From positions 112,530 to 176,529 of the forward strand of contig VCMS01000026.1 in assembly GCA_022539475.1 (NCBI GenBank): a stretch of DNA of 64,000 nucleotides, in the 5' to 3' direction. Position numbers and translations under genes: made by a program. Shown one piece after another: positions 1-10,493 of this stretch. This DNA comes from Gracilaria domingensis (taxonomy: Eukaryota; Rhodophyta; Florideophyceae; Gracilariales; Gracilariaceae). The notes below the pieces were generated by a model. The model ran no database searches and was not told where the DNA came from. It saw only the letters and a list, made by a program, of their open reading frames with translations. Numbering within the stretch: the first letter of the stretch is position 1; the number at the start of each line of letters is the position of its first letter.

Positions 1-725
1 CGAAGACGGAAGAATGCGTTGCTGCTTTCGCAGACCGTCACGCTTGTCGTTTCATGATCTATGGCAGGTCGACGAGCACGAGATCGTCGTGAATGATCGT
101 TCGCAGGCTCACTCAAGTAACCCTATATCAGGAGAGGATCGGTTTTATCACGAGATGGGTGTAGACCCGCGAACGGTGACAGTTCCGTATATACGCACTC
201 CAACGCAGTTGCCGGAAGACCCCCCTGATTGTTTCACGTGTTACAACCACGGTACATGCAGCTCGCGAACTGCAACCTCGTCGATGGAGGGAAATGCCAC
301 GGTTGTGCGAATTTTTGAAGCGTGTACCTGGCACCCCGCGGCGAACAGGGGGCGCATCAGTCTAGCCGCGTAAACCCGCAGTATTCTGCGATGCGAAGGG
401 CCTGAGTACCCCCGTTAGGGTGTTCTGCTGGCAGCACATGTGGCTGCGTTACTGCACTCTGGTTGGTCGACCCGGTCAAGTGTTTCACCGGCTCCAAGCC
501 AGTGGCGGGCAACCGCTGCTTGCGGTAGTTCTGTCGCTGTTCCACAGGAATCTGTGAAGATGCCTGCTGCACAGGACGCCGTTCCCGTTAGAACGGATGG
601 AACTCAGTTAAACTGAGTACGGGAGTCTCCAATGGAGAGGCGCCCGAGTCGAGGTCTACGGCGCCCGAGGCGTCACCGCCTCGCTCCCAGGTCAAAATCC
701 TTTCGAGGAAACAGACCGTCTAGAC
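1..725 (+). other. decayed gag-side region of gypsy element 1
   Basis: This stretch lies directly upstream of the retroviral-type protease of the first gypsy element, where gag and its nucleocapsid are expected. A short frame (14-373) contains C-F-T-C-Y-N-H-G-T-C, which has the look of a damaged CCHC zinc knuckle, and a neighbouring frame carries further Cys/His residues at about 260-295. No continuous gag frame is visible, so frameshifts are likely. The assignment rests mainly on position. The 5' LTR and the start of gag lie outside the window. Confidence 0.35.
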
Positions 726-2746
726 GTGGACTCTACCACCATCGGTGTGTTACGTCGCCCGTGGATACGGTTCAGGAACAACCGGATCCCGGATCGAGTC
801 ATGGTAATGGCCAAGCGAAACTACAAGATATTTGCTGACCTTGGCCTATCCACCCAGTATATGGTGCGTCATCTCTCTGTCTTGGATACAGGTGCTGGCC
901 CCAACTTCATTGTTGAGTCATTACTACCGCCGGAACTCCGTTGTCGAGTCCGCTCTGGACCCGTCATGGACGTGGCAGATGCTAACAATAACCCGTTACA
1001 AACGGCTGGAATGGTTTCACTGATTGTCAGGATTGGTAACTGCATCGAGCAGGTAGAATTCATCGTCTGCAAGACGCTCGCTGCCCTGTCATTCTAGGGT
1101 GTGACTTCTGCGACAGATATGTCGAAGCCATACGACCGCGTGCGCGTGAAGTGGAAATGGAAGATGGTTCGGTTGTACCAATTGTTCGTCGCTCATTACG
1201 CCGAGCGTCAGCTAAGCTGGTACCACTACCCGCTCCTCTACAGGATTCCTCACCTCCGAAGGAGTCGCCGAAGCTCCGCGTAGCGCGTGCAATTTCTATT
1301 CCGCCAGAATCCCAGGTTTGGGTTGATGTTACTGCCGCACCGCGTGGTTTGCGGTTGTTCAACCATGTCGTATATCGATCGAGAAGTATCAGGTCGCGTT
1401 GGCGAACGGAGTTGTTCAAATCAACAGCGAACACCCCTTTCGGGTTATGTTGGCCAACTTTGGCAAGAAGCCCCAGTATCTGGTGAAGAACCAAGTAATT
1501 GGTACTGTCTTACCGCACCCTACGGCGCTTATCCCTACAAAGGTGACTGCCGCCGAGATGCTCGGGCTTGCTGAAGAACGCACTGGTTTGCTTCACCCTA
1601 AGGAGGGGGAGGGAGAATCGTCGCGCTCGTCTGCGTCGGACCCGTCCCAGACGGTTGAACACACGAATGACTCGGAAGCTAGGACCGTTCCTACGAGTTA
1701 TGACAAGATTGACCCTATCAAGGAGTTAGAAGAATTGAATCTCGGTCATGTACCGGTTTCACACCGTGAGAAGTTGCGCAACATGTTGCGAGAGTTTACA
1801 CCAATTTGGGATGGTTCCCTCGGAGAGGTTTCAACTACGGAACACCGGATTGACCTCCTGCCGGAGACCAAGCCGATTGCTCAGCACCCTTACAGGGCAG
1901 GCCCGAAAGCACGGGAAGAGGAAGAGTTTCAGATCAACAAAATGCTCCGCGCTGGCGTGATAGAACCGGCTCAGTCGCCGTGGGCATCTCCAGTTGTACT
2001 GGCTCCGAAACCCGACGGGTCCTGGCGCTTTTGTATCGACTATCGTCGCTTGAACGATGTCACCGTCAAAGACGTGTACCCCATACCTCGTATGGACGAG
2101 TATATCGACTCGCTTGGCGATGCTACTGTGTTCTCCACTTTGGATGCAAACTGGGGTTACTGGCAAGTACCAGTTAGACCGGAAGACCGTGACAAGACCG
2201 CGTTTACCTGTCATTCAGGACTATACCGCTTTAAGCGTATGCCGTTCGGGTTAACGAACGCCCCCGCTACGTTTCAGCGTGCTCTGGACATTTTGTTAGC
2301 TCGCTTCAAATGGCGGAGTTGCTTGGTATACCTCGATGACATCATCGTGTTTTCCAACAGTTTGGACGATCACCTCGAACATGTTCGGGAGATAATGACC
2401 GCTTTGCGGGATGCTGGAATTACTCTCAAATTGAGGAAGTGTGAGTTTTTTCACTGACTCAGTGAAGTATCTGGGCCATGTCATACGTCCAGGACGGTTA
2501 CTGATCGAGGAAGCTCGCGTGAAGTCCCTCAAAGAGGCGAAGCACCCCACTACACAGACAGAGCTACGCTCCTTTCTGGGGCTATGCAACGTTTATAGAC
2601 GGTTCATTTCTCGCTTCGCGAAGATCGCGGGACCGCTCAACGAACTCCTGAAGAAGGGACAACCGCCCAAATTGGGACCACTTACCCCCACGCAAGTGGA
2701 GGCTTTCAACTCTCTTAAAGAGGCTGTTACCACGGCACCGTGTTAG
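726..2746 (+). pseudogene. gypsy element 1 protease and reverse transcriptase (frameshifted)
   Basis: This is the N-terminal half of pol. An aspartic protease active site (L-D-T-G-A-G) lies at about 885-905, and the frame then changes at about 1085-1095, where a VILGCD-type strand continues in another frame. A further frame change lies near 1380. Reverse transcriptase follows from about 1750 to 2740. It shows the first catalytic Asp in STLDANWGYW (about 2138-2168) and the YLDD active site with IIVFS at about 2326-2358. At 2447-2452 there are six T where element 2 has five (10676-10680), which ends the frame at 2457. At about 2739 one C is missing relative to element 2. Each break is a single-base change, so the copy looks recently inactivated or contains assembly errors. 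Confidence 0.85.
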
Positions 2747-5700
2747 CGTTACCGAAGAACGGGTTGCCGTACACCGTGGATACGGATTCGAGCGATTACC
2801 AAATTGGCTGCGCTCTCTTTCAGACTACACCCGAAGGGGAACGCAAACCAATTGGCTATTGGTCTCGTACACTCAACGTGCACGAGCGCAATTACTCGGT
2901 ATCCGAGAAGGAGTGTCTCGCCATGGTATGGGCTTTGCAGACTCTACGACCATATCTTATGGGTGTGCACTTTACCGTCAATACGGACCATTCCGCCTTG
3001 CGTTGGTTAATGTCAGTCACGGAGCCTTCCGGACGCTTAATGCGTTGGCGTCTTCGGCTTGCCGAGTTTGACTACGAGGTCACCTATAAGAAGGGTTGTT
3101 TAAACGCGCAAGCGGATGCTCTTTCACGTCTAGGAACTGAAGGTGAAGCTTTACCCGTCGATGACGAGGATGAAGATATCCCCTGTTTCCTCATGGAGGA
3201 GGGTGATGAAGACTACGACATCGTGTCGGACGACATCTGTGATGATTTGCTCGTCGCAGACGGTGAAGACCCGGAATCCGGTACATTCGTCCCCATTACT
3301 CCAGAAGAGCTGGTGCGGGAACAGCAATCTGACCCGTTCTGTACGAGGATACGCTCCCAAATTAATGGTGGTGCTAACATCCCGTTCGGGGTCAACACAC
3401 AAGGTTACCTCGTCAGAGTGGTTCGTTCTACCCCACAGATTGTGGTTCCTCACTCCTTACAAACAAGGGTATTGCATCTCTCGCATCACTCGCGGATGGC
3501 TTCCCATCCGGGTGCTAAGCGGTTATACACGACACTGCGTCGGGATTTCTACTGGCCCGCGTTAGCGTTGGACTGCTACACCACCGTGAAGGCGTGTACA
3601 CATTGTGCTCGAGAGCGAGTTAAACAGCGTCGCCATGCGAAGAAACTAACACTTTTCCCCGCAAGGGCGCCGTTGGAGTTTATTGCCATCGATATACTCG
3701 GCGAGTTCTTGCGTACTCCCCGAGGAAATCGGTTCTTACTCGTTATTACGGATAGATTCAGTAAGCTAGTCCGGACAGTTCCGTTGAAGTCGATTACAGC
3801 ACGCAGTGTTGCAGAGGCATTCGTTCGCCATTGGGTTATGGTCTACAGCCCCCCGGTCAATCTCCTCTCAGATAATGGTCCGCAGTTTACTGCACGTTTC
3901 TTCCAGGATGTCTGTCGGATACTCGACGTGAAGAATCTCTTCACGACGACGTATCATCCCCAATGCAATGGGCAAGTCGAACGGTTTAACCGGACGATGC
4001 TCTCCGCGTTGCGGGCTTATACTGTTGAACACCCGAAAACTTGGGATCTCTACACGGATACCGTGACGTATGCGTATAATACGCAAGTTCACAGAGTAAC
4101 TGGTTTATCGCCCTTTGAGCTCGTGCTCTCACGGACACCACCGCCAGTTGCGGTTGAACCATCAGCAAAGCTGGATACGTCACCGTCAATACGGGATCAC
4201 TACTTGCAATGGAAGCAGTGGTTATCCGCAATGGTACCTGTCGCCAGGTCGTCAATGGCGAAAGCACAACACGCTTACAAGCGGAACTTTGATGCCCGGG
4301 TACGGAGACCACTACCGCCACTGAAAGTGGGAAACCTCGCCTTTGTCAGAAAGGAGTACTACAACCCTGAAAAGGAGCGGCGCCACAAGCTTTCACCCAT
4401 CGCTGATGGTCCATACCGCGTTATTAGCGTGAATACGGACACAGTCGTACTGGAAGTTGGCGACGCTCATGAGCGTTTCTCCCGCGATCGCGTTGTGCAG
4501 GGCCCAACCGTGCACACGGAAATAGTTTCAGATTCACAGCAGGAAGCTGGACAGACACAGAACCGAGAATTCTCGTCGCAGAACACTACACCTACTGTGG
4601 GGCTTCGCAACCCTGCAAGGGGTCTCGCAGAGGTGCCGATTATATCGTCCCAAGCCGAGATATCGGAACATACACCGCTGGTGAAATCGCGTTTCACGGC
4701 GTCTATTACACCGTCAACAGACGTGATGACTGCTCCCCGTAACGCTCCACCTAAGGAGGGGGAGGAGGATTCACGCGTCGTCGCGGAGAGTGAGTCACCG
4801 GTGTCGCTACCGTCGCAGCACCGTGATTCACGGGAAGATAATGAAGAGGAGGCGGGGTCGCCTCAGGACACCGTCGAAGACGTAGTTGCTACGGACACCA
4901 CTGTCAGTGGGAAGGATCACCCGCTGTCGCGTGTTGAGGCCGCGAAGGACGCGCTCCAGTCGGCCGCTGTCGCGCAGAACTCCGCGGAGGATGCACAACC
5001 TTCTACGAAGGATCGCGACCTTTCTGAAGGATACCGCACGCAACGAACGGACTCGAGGTTGTCCCAGGATACTGGTATCGCTCATCCGCTGGGGGAATCG
5101 TCGCCAGAACACGCGCCCATCGCCTCGTCGGCGCAGGACGCGGAGCATGCTCTCGTTCGCGACGTTACCACGGCAAGGCCGGAAGTTGATCAAGAACACT
5201 CGACTTCTCGGCAGAGTGAGGCTACAGCGAAGCTGGATAGTGTATCACGGAGTATTCCGGACGCGCAGTCGCCGCAAACCGTCGCTGACGACCGCCACAT
5301 ACCGCCTTCGCGGGCGCGCACTAAGGAAGTCACGGCAGATCCCGGTACCTTAGACACTGCAGAGCAGGAAGAAGAGGAGACGCTCGCTGAAGCGAAGATC
5401 ACACACCCCGGTTCGGGTAATGGTAGTGTACCGTTGCACCCAGCCGTGGGGAAGTCGCAAGTCGCACGTCATGACGTTTCGCTAAGTCATGACGGCGCAC
5501 CGCTCTTTGGAGATACGGATTACAGCCCTGATTTAGGGAAAACGCACACTGCAGCTGCAGGAGCGCTTGCGCACCACAAATCTTGGGGCGCGCAGCGCGC
5601 CCCACACAATGGGCCAGTCACAGCTCGTGGCAGTGCCACCACCGCGAACCGTCGCGTGTCTTCACGTGAACCGGCACGTGCCGTGGTGAACAATCCGCCT

Positions 5701-6144
5701 CCGCGTCCGCCTTCACCGTCAAGACGGGAACTATCGCGTGAACTAGCCGTTCGCGGACCCGCCGAAGCGGCGAAGCTGCTTGAAGAAGCCCGGAAACGGG
5801 AAACGAACACTCAGCAGAGGGCAAATCCACCGCCGAAGGCGTCAGGAGAAACTCACAGCACCGCTGGTCACGAAGTTACGGCACCGCCGCAGCGCGCTGA
5901 CGACCCTTCGCAGGAAGAGCTCGAGCGGGGCGTATACTCGAAAGAGTTCGTCGTAGACCACATCGTGGGACACAGTTGGAATCCGAAGGGGTATGTTCAG
6001 TACCAGGTACGCTGGTATGGCTATCCGCCGTCGCGGGATTCGGACGAACCCGTGGAGCACTTACCCCGATCGAAGATCGTGCAGTACCATCGTCGAACTA
6101 ACACGGCGTTGCCGGCTAACCTACATCAAGCGATGGTCGGATAA
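2740..6144 (+). CDS. gypsy element 1 RNase H - integrase - chromodomain part of pol
   Basis: This is an open frame of 1134 codons that continues pol after the RT frameshift and has no start of its own. RNase H comes first, with D in VDTDSSDYQ, E in SEKECLA and D in NTDHSAL. The integrase follows: an HHCC zinc domain (HHSRMASHPG ... C-T-H-C at about 3484-3605), then the core triad D (IAIDILG, about 3685), D (SDNGPQFT, about 3872) and E (GQVERFNRT, about 3975). Residues from about 600 to 1060 form a very long, low-complexity, Ser/Thr/Glu/Ala-rich spacer. A chromodomain ends the protein (about 5940-6090, VRWYGY). In it the usual SWEP motif reads SDEP, so a conserved aromatic residue is missing; element 2 has the same change, so it is a family trait. 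Confidence 0.9.
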   Translation: MLALPKNGLPYTVDTDSSDYQIGCALFQTTPEGERKPIGYWSRTLNVHERNYSVSEKECLAMVWALQTLRPYLMGVHFTVNTDHSALRWLMSVTEPSGRLMRWRLRLAEFDYEVTYKKGCLNAQADALSRLGTEGEALPVDDEDEDIPCFLMEEGDEDYDIVSDDICDDLLVADGEDPESGTFVPITPEELVREQQSDPFCTRIRSQINGGANIPFGVNTQGYLVRVVRSTPQIVVPHSLQTRVLHLSHHSRMASHPGAKRLYTTLRRDFYWPALALDCYTTVKACTHCARERVKQRRHAKKLTLFPARAPLEFIAIDILGEFLRTPRGNRFLLVITDRFSKLVRTVPLKSITARSVAEAFVRHWVMVYSPPVNLLSDNGPQFTARFFQDVCRILDVKNLFTTTYHPQCNGQVERFNRTMLSALRAYTVEHPKTWDLYTDTVTYAYNTQVHRVTGLSPFELVLSRTPPPVAVEPSAKLDTSPSIRDHYLQWKQWLSAMVPVARSSMAKAQHAYKRNFDARVRRPLPPLKVGNLAFVRKEYYNPEKERRHKLSPIADGPYRVISVNTDTVVLEVGDAHERFSRDRVVQGPTVHTEIVSDSQQEAGQTQNREFSSQNTTPTVGLRNPARGLAEVPIISSQAEISEHTPLVKSRFTASITPSTDVMTAPRNAPPKEGEEDSRVVAESESPVSLPSQHRDSREDNEEEAGSPQDTVEDVVATDTTVSGKDHPLSRVEAAKDALQSAAVAQNSAEDAQPSTKDRDLSEGYRTQRTDSRLSQDTGIAHPLGESSPEHAPIASSAQDAEHALVRDVTTARPEVDQEHSTSRQSEATAKLDSVSRSIPDAQSPQTVADDRHIPPSRARTKEVTADPGTLDTAEQEEEETLAEAKITHPGSGNGSVPLHPAVGKSQVARHDVSLSHDGAPLFGDTDYSPDLGKTHTAAAGALAHHKSWGAQRAPHNGPVTARGSATTANRRVSSREPARAVVNNPPPRPPSPSRRELSRELAVRGPAEAAKLLEEARKRETNTQQRANPPPKASGETHSTAGHEVTAPPQRADDPSQEELERGVYSKEFVVDHIVGHSWNPKGYVQYQVRWYGYPPSRDSDEPVEHLPRSKIVQYHRRTNTALPANLHQAMVG

Positions 6145-8560
6145 CACACGTCGTTGGAGACGGAGGCGTATCGCGTACCGCGCACGAACGGTTCTACGAA
6201 CGACAACACTCAATCGAGGAACACTGCGACAACCTCCAGAGGAGTACTGTACCGCTACTCGCGTGGTGAGGAGACACTCTAGGAAGAAGAGAGTTGAGTT
6301 CAAGATCAGTTATGCCCTCAGGTGAGGAGAAGTTTAGTTGCACTCTGAAGAGGATGAAGTACACTCGGAAGAAGAATGAAGACTCTATGGAGAGGAATTG
6401 TCATTCAGATGCGAAGTTATGAAGAAGGAGTTTCACATGTGACTCTCACCCATGTGGGGTCACTTGGTTGCTCGCATTTTGCGGTTGGAATCCGACTCAT
6501 GTCGTGTCTAATCGCTATTCAATCGTTTTCGATGTTGTTTACCTGTTAGGTTTTTTGTCCAGCTTGCGGGTTCGCTACTACCATAGTGGACCGCAATCAC
6601 GGTTTTTCCCTAGCAGAAGGGTGTACAATTTCCGTGTACATCATGTGTATCTACCGGTTTGATCACCTTTTGCCATTTTCGAGGAGCACCGCTCGTTCGT
6701 TTGGCTTTCACGTTGAACAGGGTTCGTTCTCGTCAGTGACGGTCTTTGCACGTTTCACGGTTCTCACTGCACGCCACATGCGGCCGAGGTTCGAAACCGT
6801 CACGCATATTGCGGAAGAACCCCGATCTTCATCGGTTATCATCACCTTTGTAAGGGTTCGTCACTCTCGTGGTCGAGGATAGTTTCTGGTTAACCGATAT
6901 CTCTGGAGCTTCGTTTGCGCCCGCACTGCGGCCTATCATTCCATCTCACCGTTTGCACGGGTTTTCGAAAGCTTACCGAGACGTTCTCGTGAGTTCTGCA
7001 CGGTACGGGACCGGAAGATACACATCTTGTTGAAGGATCATTGTTGTTTTGCGACCCATTTTTATGGTGTCATTTGTTGTCTCAGCCTTGCTGGTGTGTT
7101 TGATTTTGGGTTTCACGAACCCTCTGTGAGGTCTAGTGACTGCCCTCGGTAGAGGTTGAACCTTGATTAAGGTCTAGTACGCCGTCATCCGGTTGAAAGT
7201 TTTCACGGATTACCGGTTTAATTGCTGCTGTCAACGACTTTCGACCACGTCTACTACTGTTCACTCCGTTGTGGAGGCCGTCTTTTACGCTTCTGCGGTC
7301 TCTGGTACAGCCGCACAAGGCGTTGGTATCGATTACCAGTCGTTTCTGGTCTTTTTCGCGGTTCTCCGATGTCGGGTGTATCACCTCTACAGTACCTTGC
7401 GAGGGTCATCTGCAAAAGACCCGTAACTCGGTGAATACTGGCTCGTTTCTTCAACGGTTTTGTACCAGTAGTCACTGGATGTATACAAACACTTTGGCGG
7501 AAACCGAACGCAATTGTTTTGAAGAACTTTGGAGCTACGGCACCGTTTCGGTTCAACAATCTATTTTTAGACCGCATTTTTGTCAACTGAAATGGGTCGG
7601 GCTTTCCCACTTAGTGGTGTTCAATCCCAACAGTTTTGATGTCAAATGAAAGCTCTGATTCTCAGGAGTTCTCCGATGTATCGGGTTTGTTCAGAGCGTA
7701 GCTGGTTCAAAAGTTATGGCGACTACAATTTTTCGGGTATGTCAAATTCCCAATTTCTTTGTGTGAAGTTTCCGAAACGTCGTCGGCAGCGTTGATTCGA
7801 CAATGTCGTAACTTCTGAACCCATCTAGAGACTACGTGCCGCTTGATTGCGTGATGTGAGCGACCGTATAACGGGACGGTGGACCTCGGAGAGGAAGGAA
7901 TTGGGCAGGAAAAGGTCGCTACTGTACTGGGTGACCTTGGATCGCGCTTGTCGATTCCACAGTGTGGCAACCGCCCCTGAAAGGGAAAATAGGCGCCTCA
8001 GAGAGGTATAGCACCGGAACCCCGGGACAGTGAACGAAGTTCAGGAGGACCGCTCCCGTTCGGGTGTGTCGAGCGTTGCTGCAGCACTGCTTGGCAGGAA
8101 GTCGGCTCGCCGTACTGCGGGCAAGGGCACCGTCAAGGACGTTGGTTGCGCACCCACTAGAGAAGCCCAAACGCATATTGCGCGGGCTCCAGGACCGTTA
8201 TTGGGCGTGAATGAAACGCAGTGAACCCCAATCTGGGCGTGCTGCAACCATTTTCACGACGATGTCGGGAACGTTATGGCACGTCGATAGACGGTGATCG
8301 CAACTTCATAGGAGGTACAGGACGACGCATATAGACCCAGAAACGGGTAAGATGGCGCAAATTCATCACGATCGCTCGCAGATACCGCTCTTGCGGTTGG
8401 ATGCACAACGTTGTTGGTTTGTCCGGTGCTTCAACCGTCATGAAGACGTAGTGTTCGCACCTCAGAAGGGGGATATGTAGAGCCACGCTTTATGCGGTAT
8501 TTGCTCGCTTTTGGTGTGAAATCACTGCCCCTGCAGTGCAGTGGAGGTCAAGGACTCTGG
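6145..8560 (+). other. non-coding 3' region of gypsy element 1
   Basis: About 2.4 kb between the pol stop and the LTR. The first 370 bases or so match element 2 (14374-14540) and contain purine-rich short repeats (GAAGAGG-type). After that the two elements diverge completely. I see no credible protein here on either strand; the longest frames are about 120 codons and look random. In element 2 the same position holds a large antisense gene, so this copy has either lost it or never had it. Confidence 0.6.
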
Positions 8561-9238
8561 TGAGGTTGGCACATCATTGCTGGATGGCTACACACGTGTA
8601 TGGACGGTTGGCAGCCAACTTTGGGATATTCTAGATATTTATTATTTATTTTAGTTAGCCCGGTTGCACACTTGACAGTGGCACTCTACACTACTTAGTA
8701 GGTTGAGCTGCACCCATTGTCGGGGAAGTAAACCGAACAACCGAGTGTTCGGCTCTGATGTTTCACCCTTGGTGACCGATATCCTCCTCCCGGAGAGTCG
8801 GCACCTTGTGCAGGGCTCATCATCCGCCTCGCGGCATCATTAACACCACTACCGCTTTCGCGTGTTTACTTTGTGTGTGTTTTCTTTATTTCTGTCCCTG
8901 TTATACAGGTAGCACTACTTGGTGTACCGGTGCATACCGTTCGTGGCTCGACACACTCGCGTGGGCTATTACCGCTCTCGCGTGTCATCGCCACACTCGT
9001 GGGTACCGCGTGCTACGCACGTGACGCTACTGCCGACTTGTGTCGTGTGTTCTCTACCGCTGGACGCTTCTTCTTCGCCGCTTCGCTCCCTCCATTACTT
9101 GGGAAGGGTCGACCCCGGTCTTACACCCGGCATTGCCGTGTCGTACCTGTGGGAGCGCTCTACTGCTGTGCTCGCCTCTTGAGAGAGGGTCTGAACCGCC
9201 TTTGCGTGTCTTTCCCCATCGCTGGGTTTTGCACAACA
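8561..9238 (+). repeat. LTR, copy 1 (3' LTR of element 1, possibly 5' LTR of element 2)
   Basis: The sequence recurs at 17095-17768. It begins TGAGGT and ends GCACAACA, i.e. TG...CA. From about 8690 to 9238 it is about 95% identical to 17220-17768, including the block TAGGTTGAGCTGCACCCATT. The first 130 bases are much less similar, with only short islands such as ACACACGTG in common, so the left boundary is uncertain by about 40 bases. The right boundary is sharp because similarity stops after ACAACA in both copies. Confidence 0.75.
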
Positions 9239-9318
9239 AAGGAAAGAAGTGTGAGGCGAAGAGAGCGGATGGTGATGAGGTGGAGAAGGGTGTAGAATTG
9301 GAGGTGGAGGGGGTCGCA

Positions 9319-10026
9319 ATGGCGAGAAGGGGTGCGGTGCATCTGAGTCATTTAGAGCTTGGAGACCAGATAGAGAGTGGGGGCGGAGGGGGTGACAGTG
9401 AGATGCGGTTTGTGAGGGAGATGAAGGCGAGGGTGGGGATGTTGGGGTTGGTGATGAAGGAGCAACTGGACAATGGCATTAGGAAAATTGTAACGGAAAT
9501 GGGCGGTGTGGTCCTGAGTGGGGGTGGTGGTGGTGTTTCGGTTGAGGCGATTTCGAGCCTGCGGAATTCGTTGTCGGTATTGGGAGTGGAGATGAGGAAT
9601 CATGTGTATGGGATAGTGGAGTGTGCGGGAAGGGAGGTTGGAGAGTTGCGGGAGGAGAATAGGGTTCTGAACGAGAGGTTGGACGTGCTGGAGAAGGAGG
9701 TGAATGAGCTGGGCAACAGGAAAAGATTGGTGGAGGTGGAGACGGTGAAAGGAGATGTGCAGGGAAAGACGGGGAACGGAAGTGCGGGAAGGGTGGCGGT
9801 GCAGAAGGGGTCCCCTGTGACACCGAAGACAAAGGGTGGTGGGATTGGGGATGGAAAGAGCTCTCTGAAGAAGAGGCGTAAGGAGATGAAGAAGGTGGTG
9901 GAGGAGGTGCCGCGGGAGGGAGTCGGAGCTCCGGTGGTGACTGGGTTTAGGAGTGCGGCGGAGGTAGCGCGGACTGCGAAGGGGATTCTGAGGGGACAGG
10001 AGGAGAGAAGTATGGGAGGGATGTGA
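9319..10026 (+). CDS. predicted coiled-coil, basic C-terminus protein, purine-rich gene
   Basis: I do not recognise a family. The frame is open from inside the LTR, and 9319 is the first ATG after it (MARRGAVHLSHLELG). The product would be 235 residues. The central part (about residues 75-140) has regular hydrophobic spacing typical of a coiled coil, for example LREENRVLNERLDVLEKEV. A Lys/Arg-rich stretch follows (SLKKRRKEMKKVVEE), so nucleic-acid binding is possible. The plus strand is strikingly purine-rich (G and A) throughout, unlike all neighbouring sequence. It sits immediately inside an LTR where gag is expected, so it may be a gag-like or ORF1-like protein of element 2 or captured host sequence. 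A long minus-strand frame (9352-10323) is the low-complexity shadow of this composition. Confidence 0.45.
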   Translation: MARRGAVHLSHLELGDQIESGGGGGDSEMRFVREMKARVGMLGLVMKEQLDNGIRKIVTEMGGVVLSGGGGGVSVEAISSLRNSLSVLGVEMRNHVYGIVECAGREVGELREENRVLNERLDVLEKEVNELGNRKRLVEVETVKGDVQGKTGNGSAGRVAVQKGSPVTPKTKGGGIGDGKSSLKKRRKEMKKVVEEVPREGVGAPVVTGFRSAAEVARTAKGILRGQEERSMGGM

Positions 10027-10493
10027 AGCCGTTTTGGGCGAGGCGGGTATACGAGTAGGGGGAGGGTTGTCCACCTTACTTCTACAAAATGACGTTTGCG
10101 GAGACGGAGAGAGAGGATGCGAACGCGTGATGGGCGAGAAATGGGTAAATAGCGGGGGTGGTGTGGACTGGGAAGAAGTGATGGGATGATTGAGGTGGGA
10201 TGAGTTGCGATTGGCATTGCAACATGGGAGAAAATGGAAAGGCAAACTAGCACGAGTGCAGTTTTGAGAGAGGGTCGCGGAAAAGAGTGAATGGGGTGGT
10301 GCGGCGAAGTAGAACCTCTGCAAAAACTAGGGGACCCAAGAACTAAACTGCGCGAGATGGAATTTAATATTCCAAAATTTCTTAATTTTTTGAGTGCCAG
10401 CCTCTGCTACCCCCTCGCGCGCCCCAAATAGCCCCAAAACTAGCTTAGTTTCCAAAGCGAACAGACTATATTCCACTTTGCAGAACACAGACG
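10027..10493 (+). other. non-coding junction before the truncated pol of element 2
   Basis: Purine-rich sequence continues to about 10330, then becomes mixed. Similarity to element 1 pol begins abruptly at about 10494, inside the RT domain (CGCTACGTTTCA against CGCTACGTTTCAG at about 2269). Everything of gag, protease and the first half of RT is absent. I see no gene in this stretch. Confidence 0.5.

Larger units (their letters stand above)
1..9238 (+). mobile_element. Ty3/gypsy chromodomain LTR retrotransposon, element 1 (5' end outside window)
   Basis: Order on the plus strand is decayed gag, protease, reverse transcriptase, RNase H, integrase, chromodomain, about 2.4 kb of non-coding 3' region, then an LTR ending at 9238. 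Protease before RT and integrase last defines the Ty3/gypsy order, and the C-terminal chromodomain places it among chromoviruses. The pol part is about 95% identical by eye to element 2 (10494-14373), so the two are recent members of one family. Several single-base indels break the frame in the protease/RT half, so this copy is probably non-autonomous. The LTR at 8561-9238 may be shared with element 2. Confidence 0.85.

Noticed and set aside
8597-8600. LTR start at TGTA (8597) and TGTG (17129)
   Set aside because: Similarity between the copies continues a little further left (ACACACGTG and a TGAGGT block), so the start at 8561/17095 was preferred. The point remains uncertain.
9352-10323. 323-codon minus-strand frame opposite the coiled-coil ORF
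   Set aside because: Low-complexity Pro/Ser/His sequence caused by the purine bias of the plus strand. No motif and no start context.
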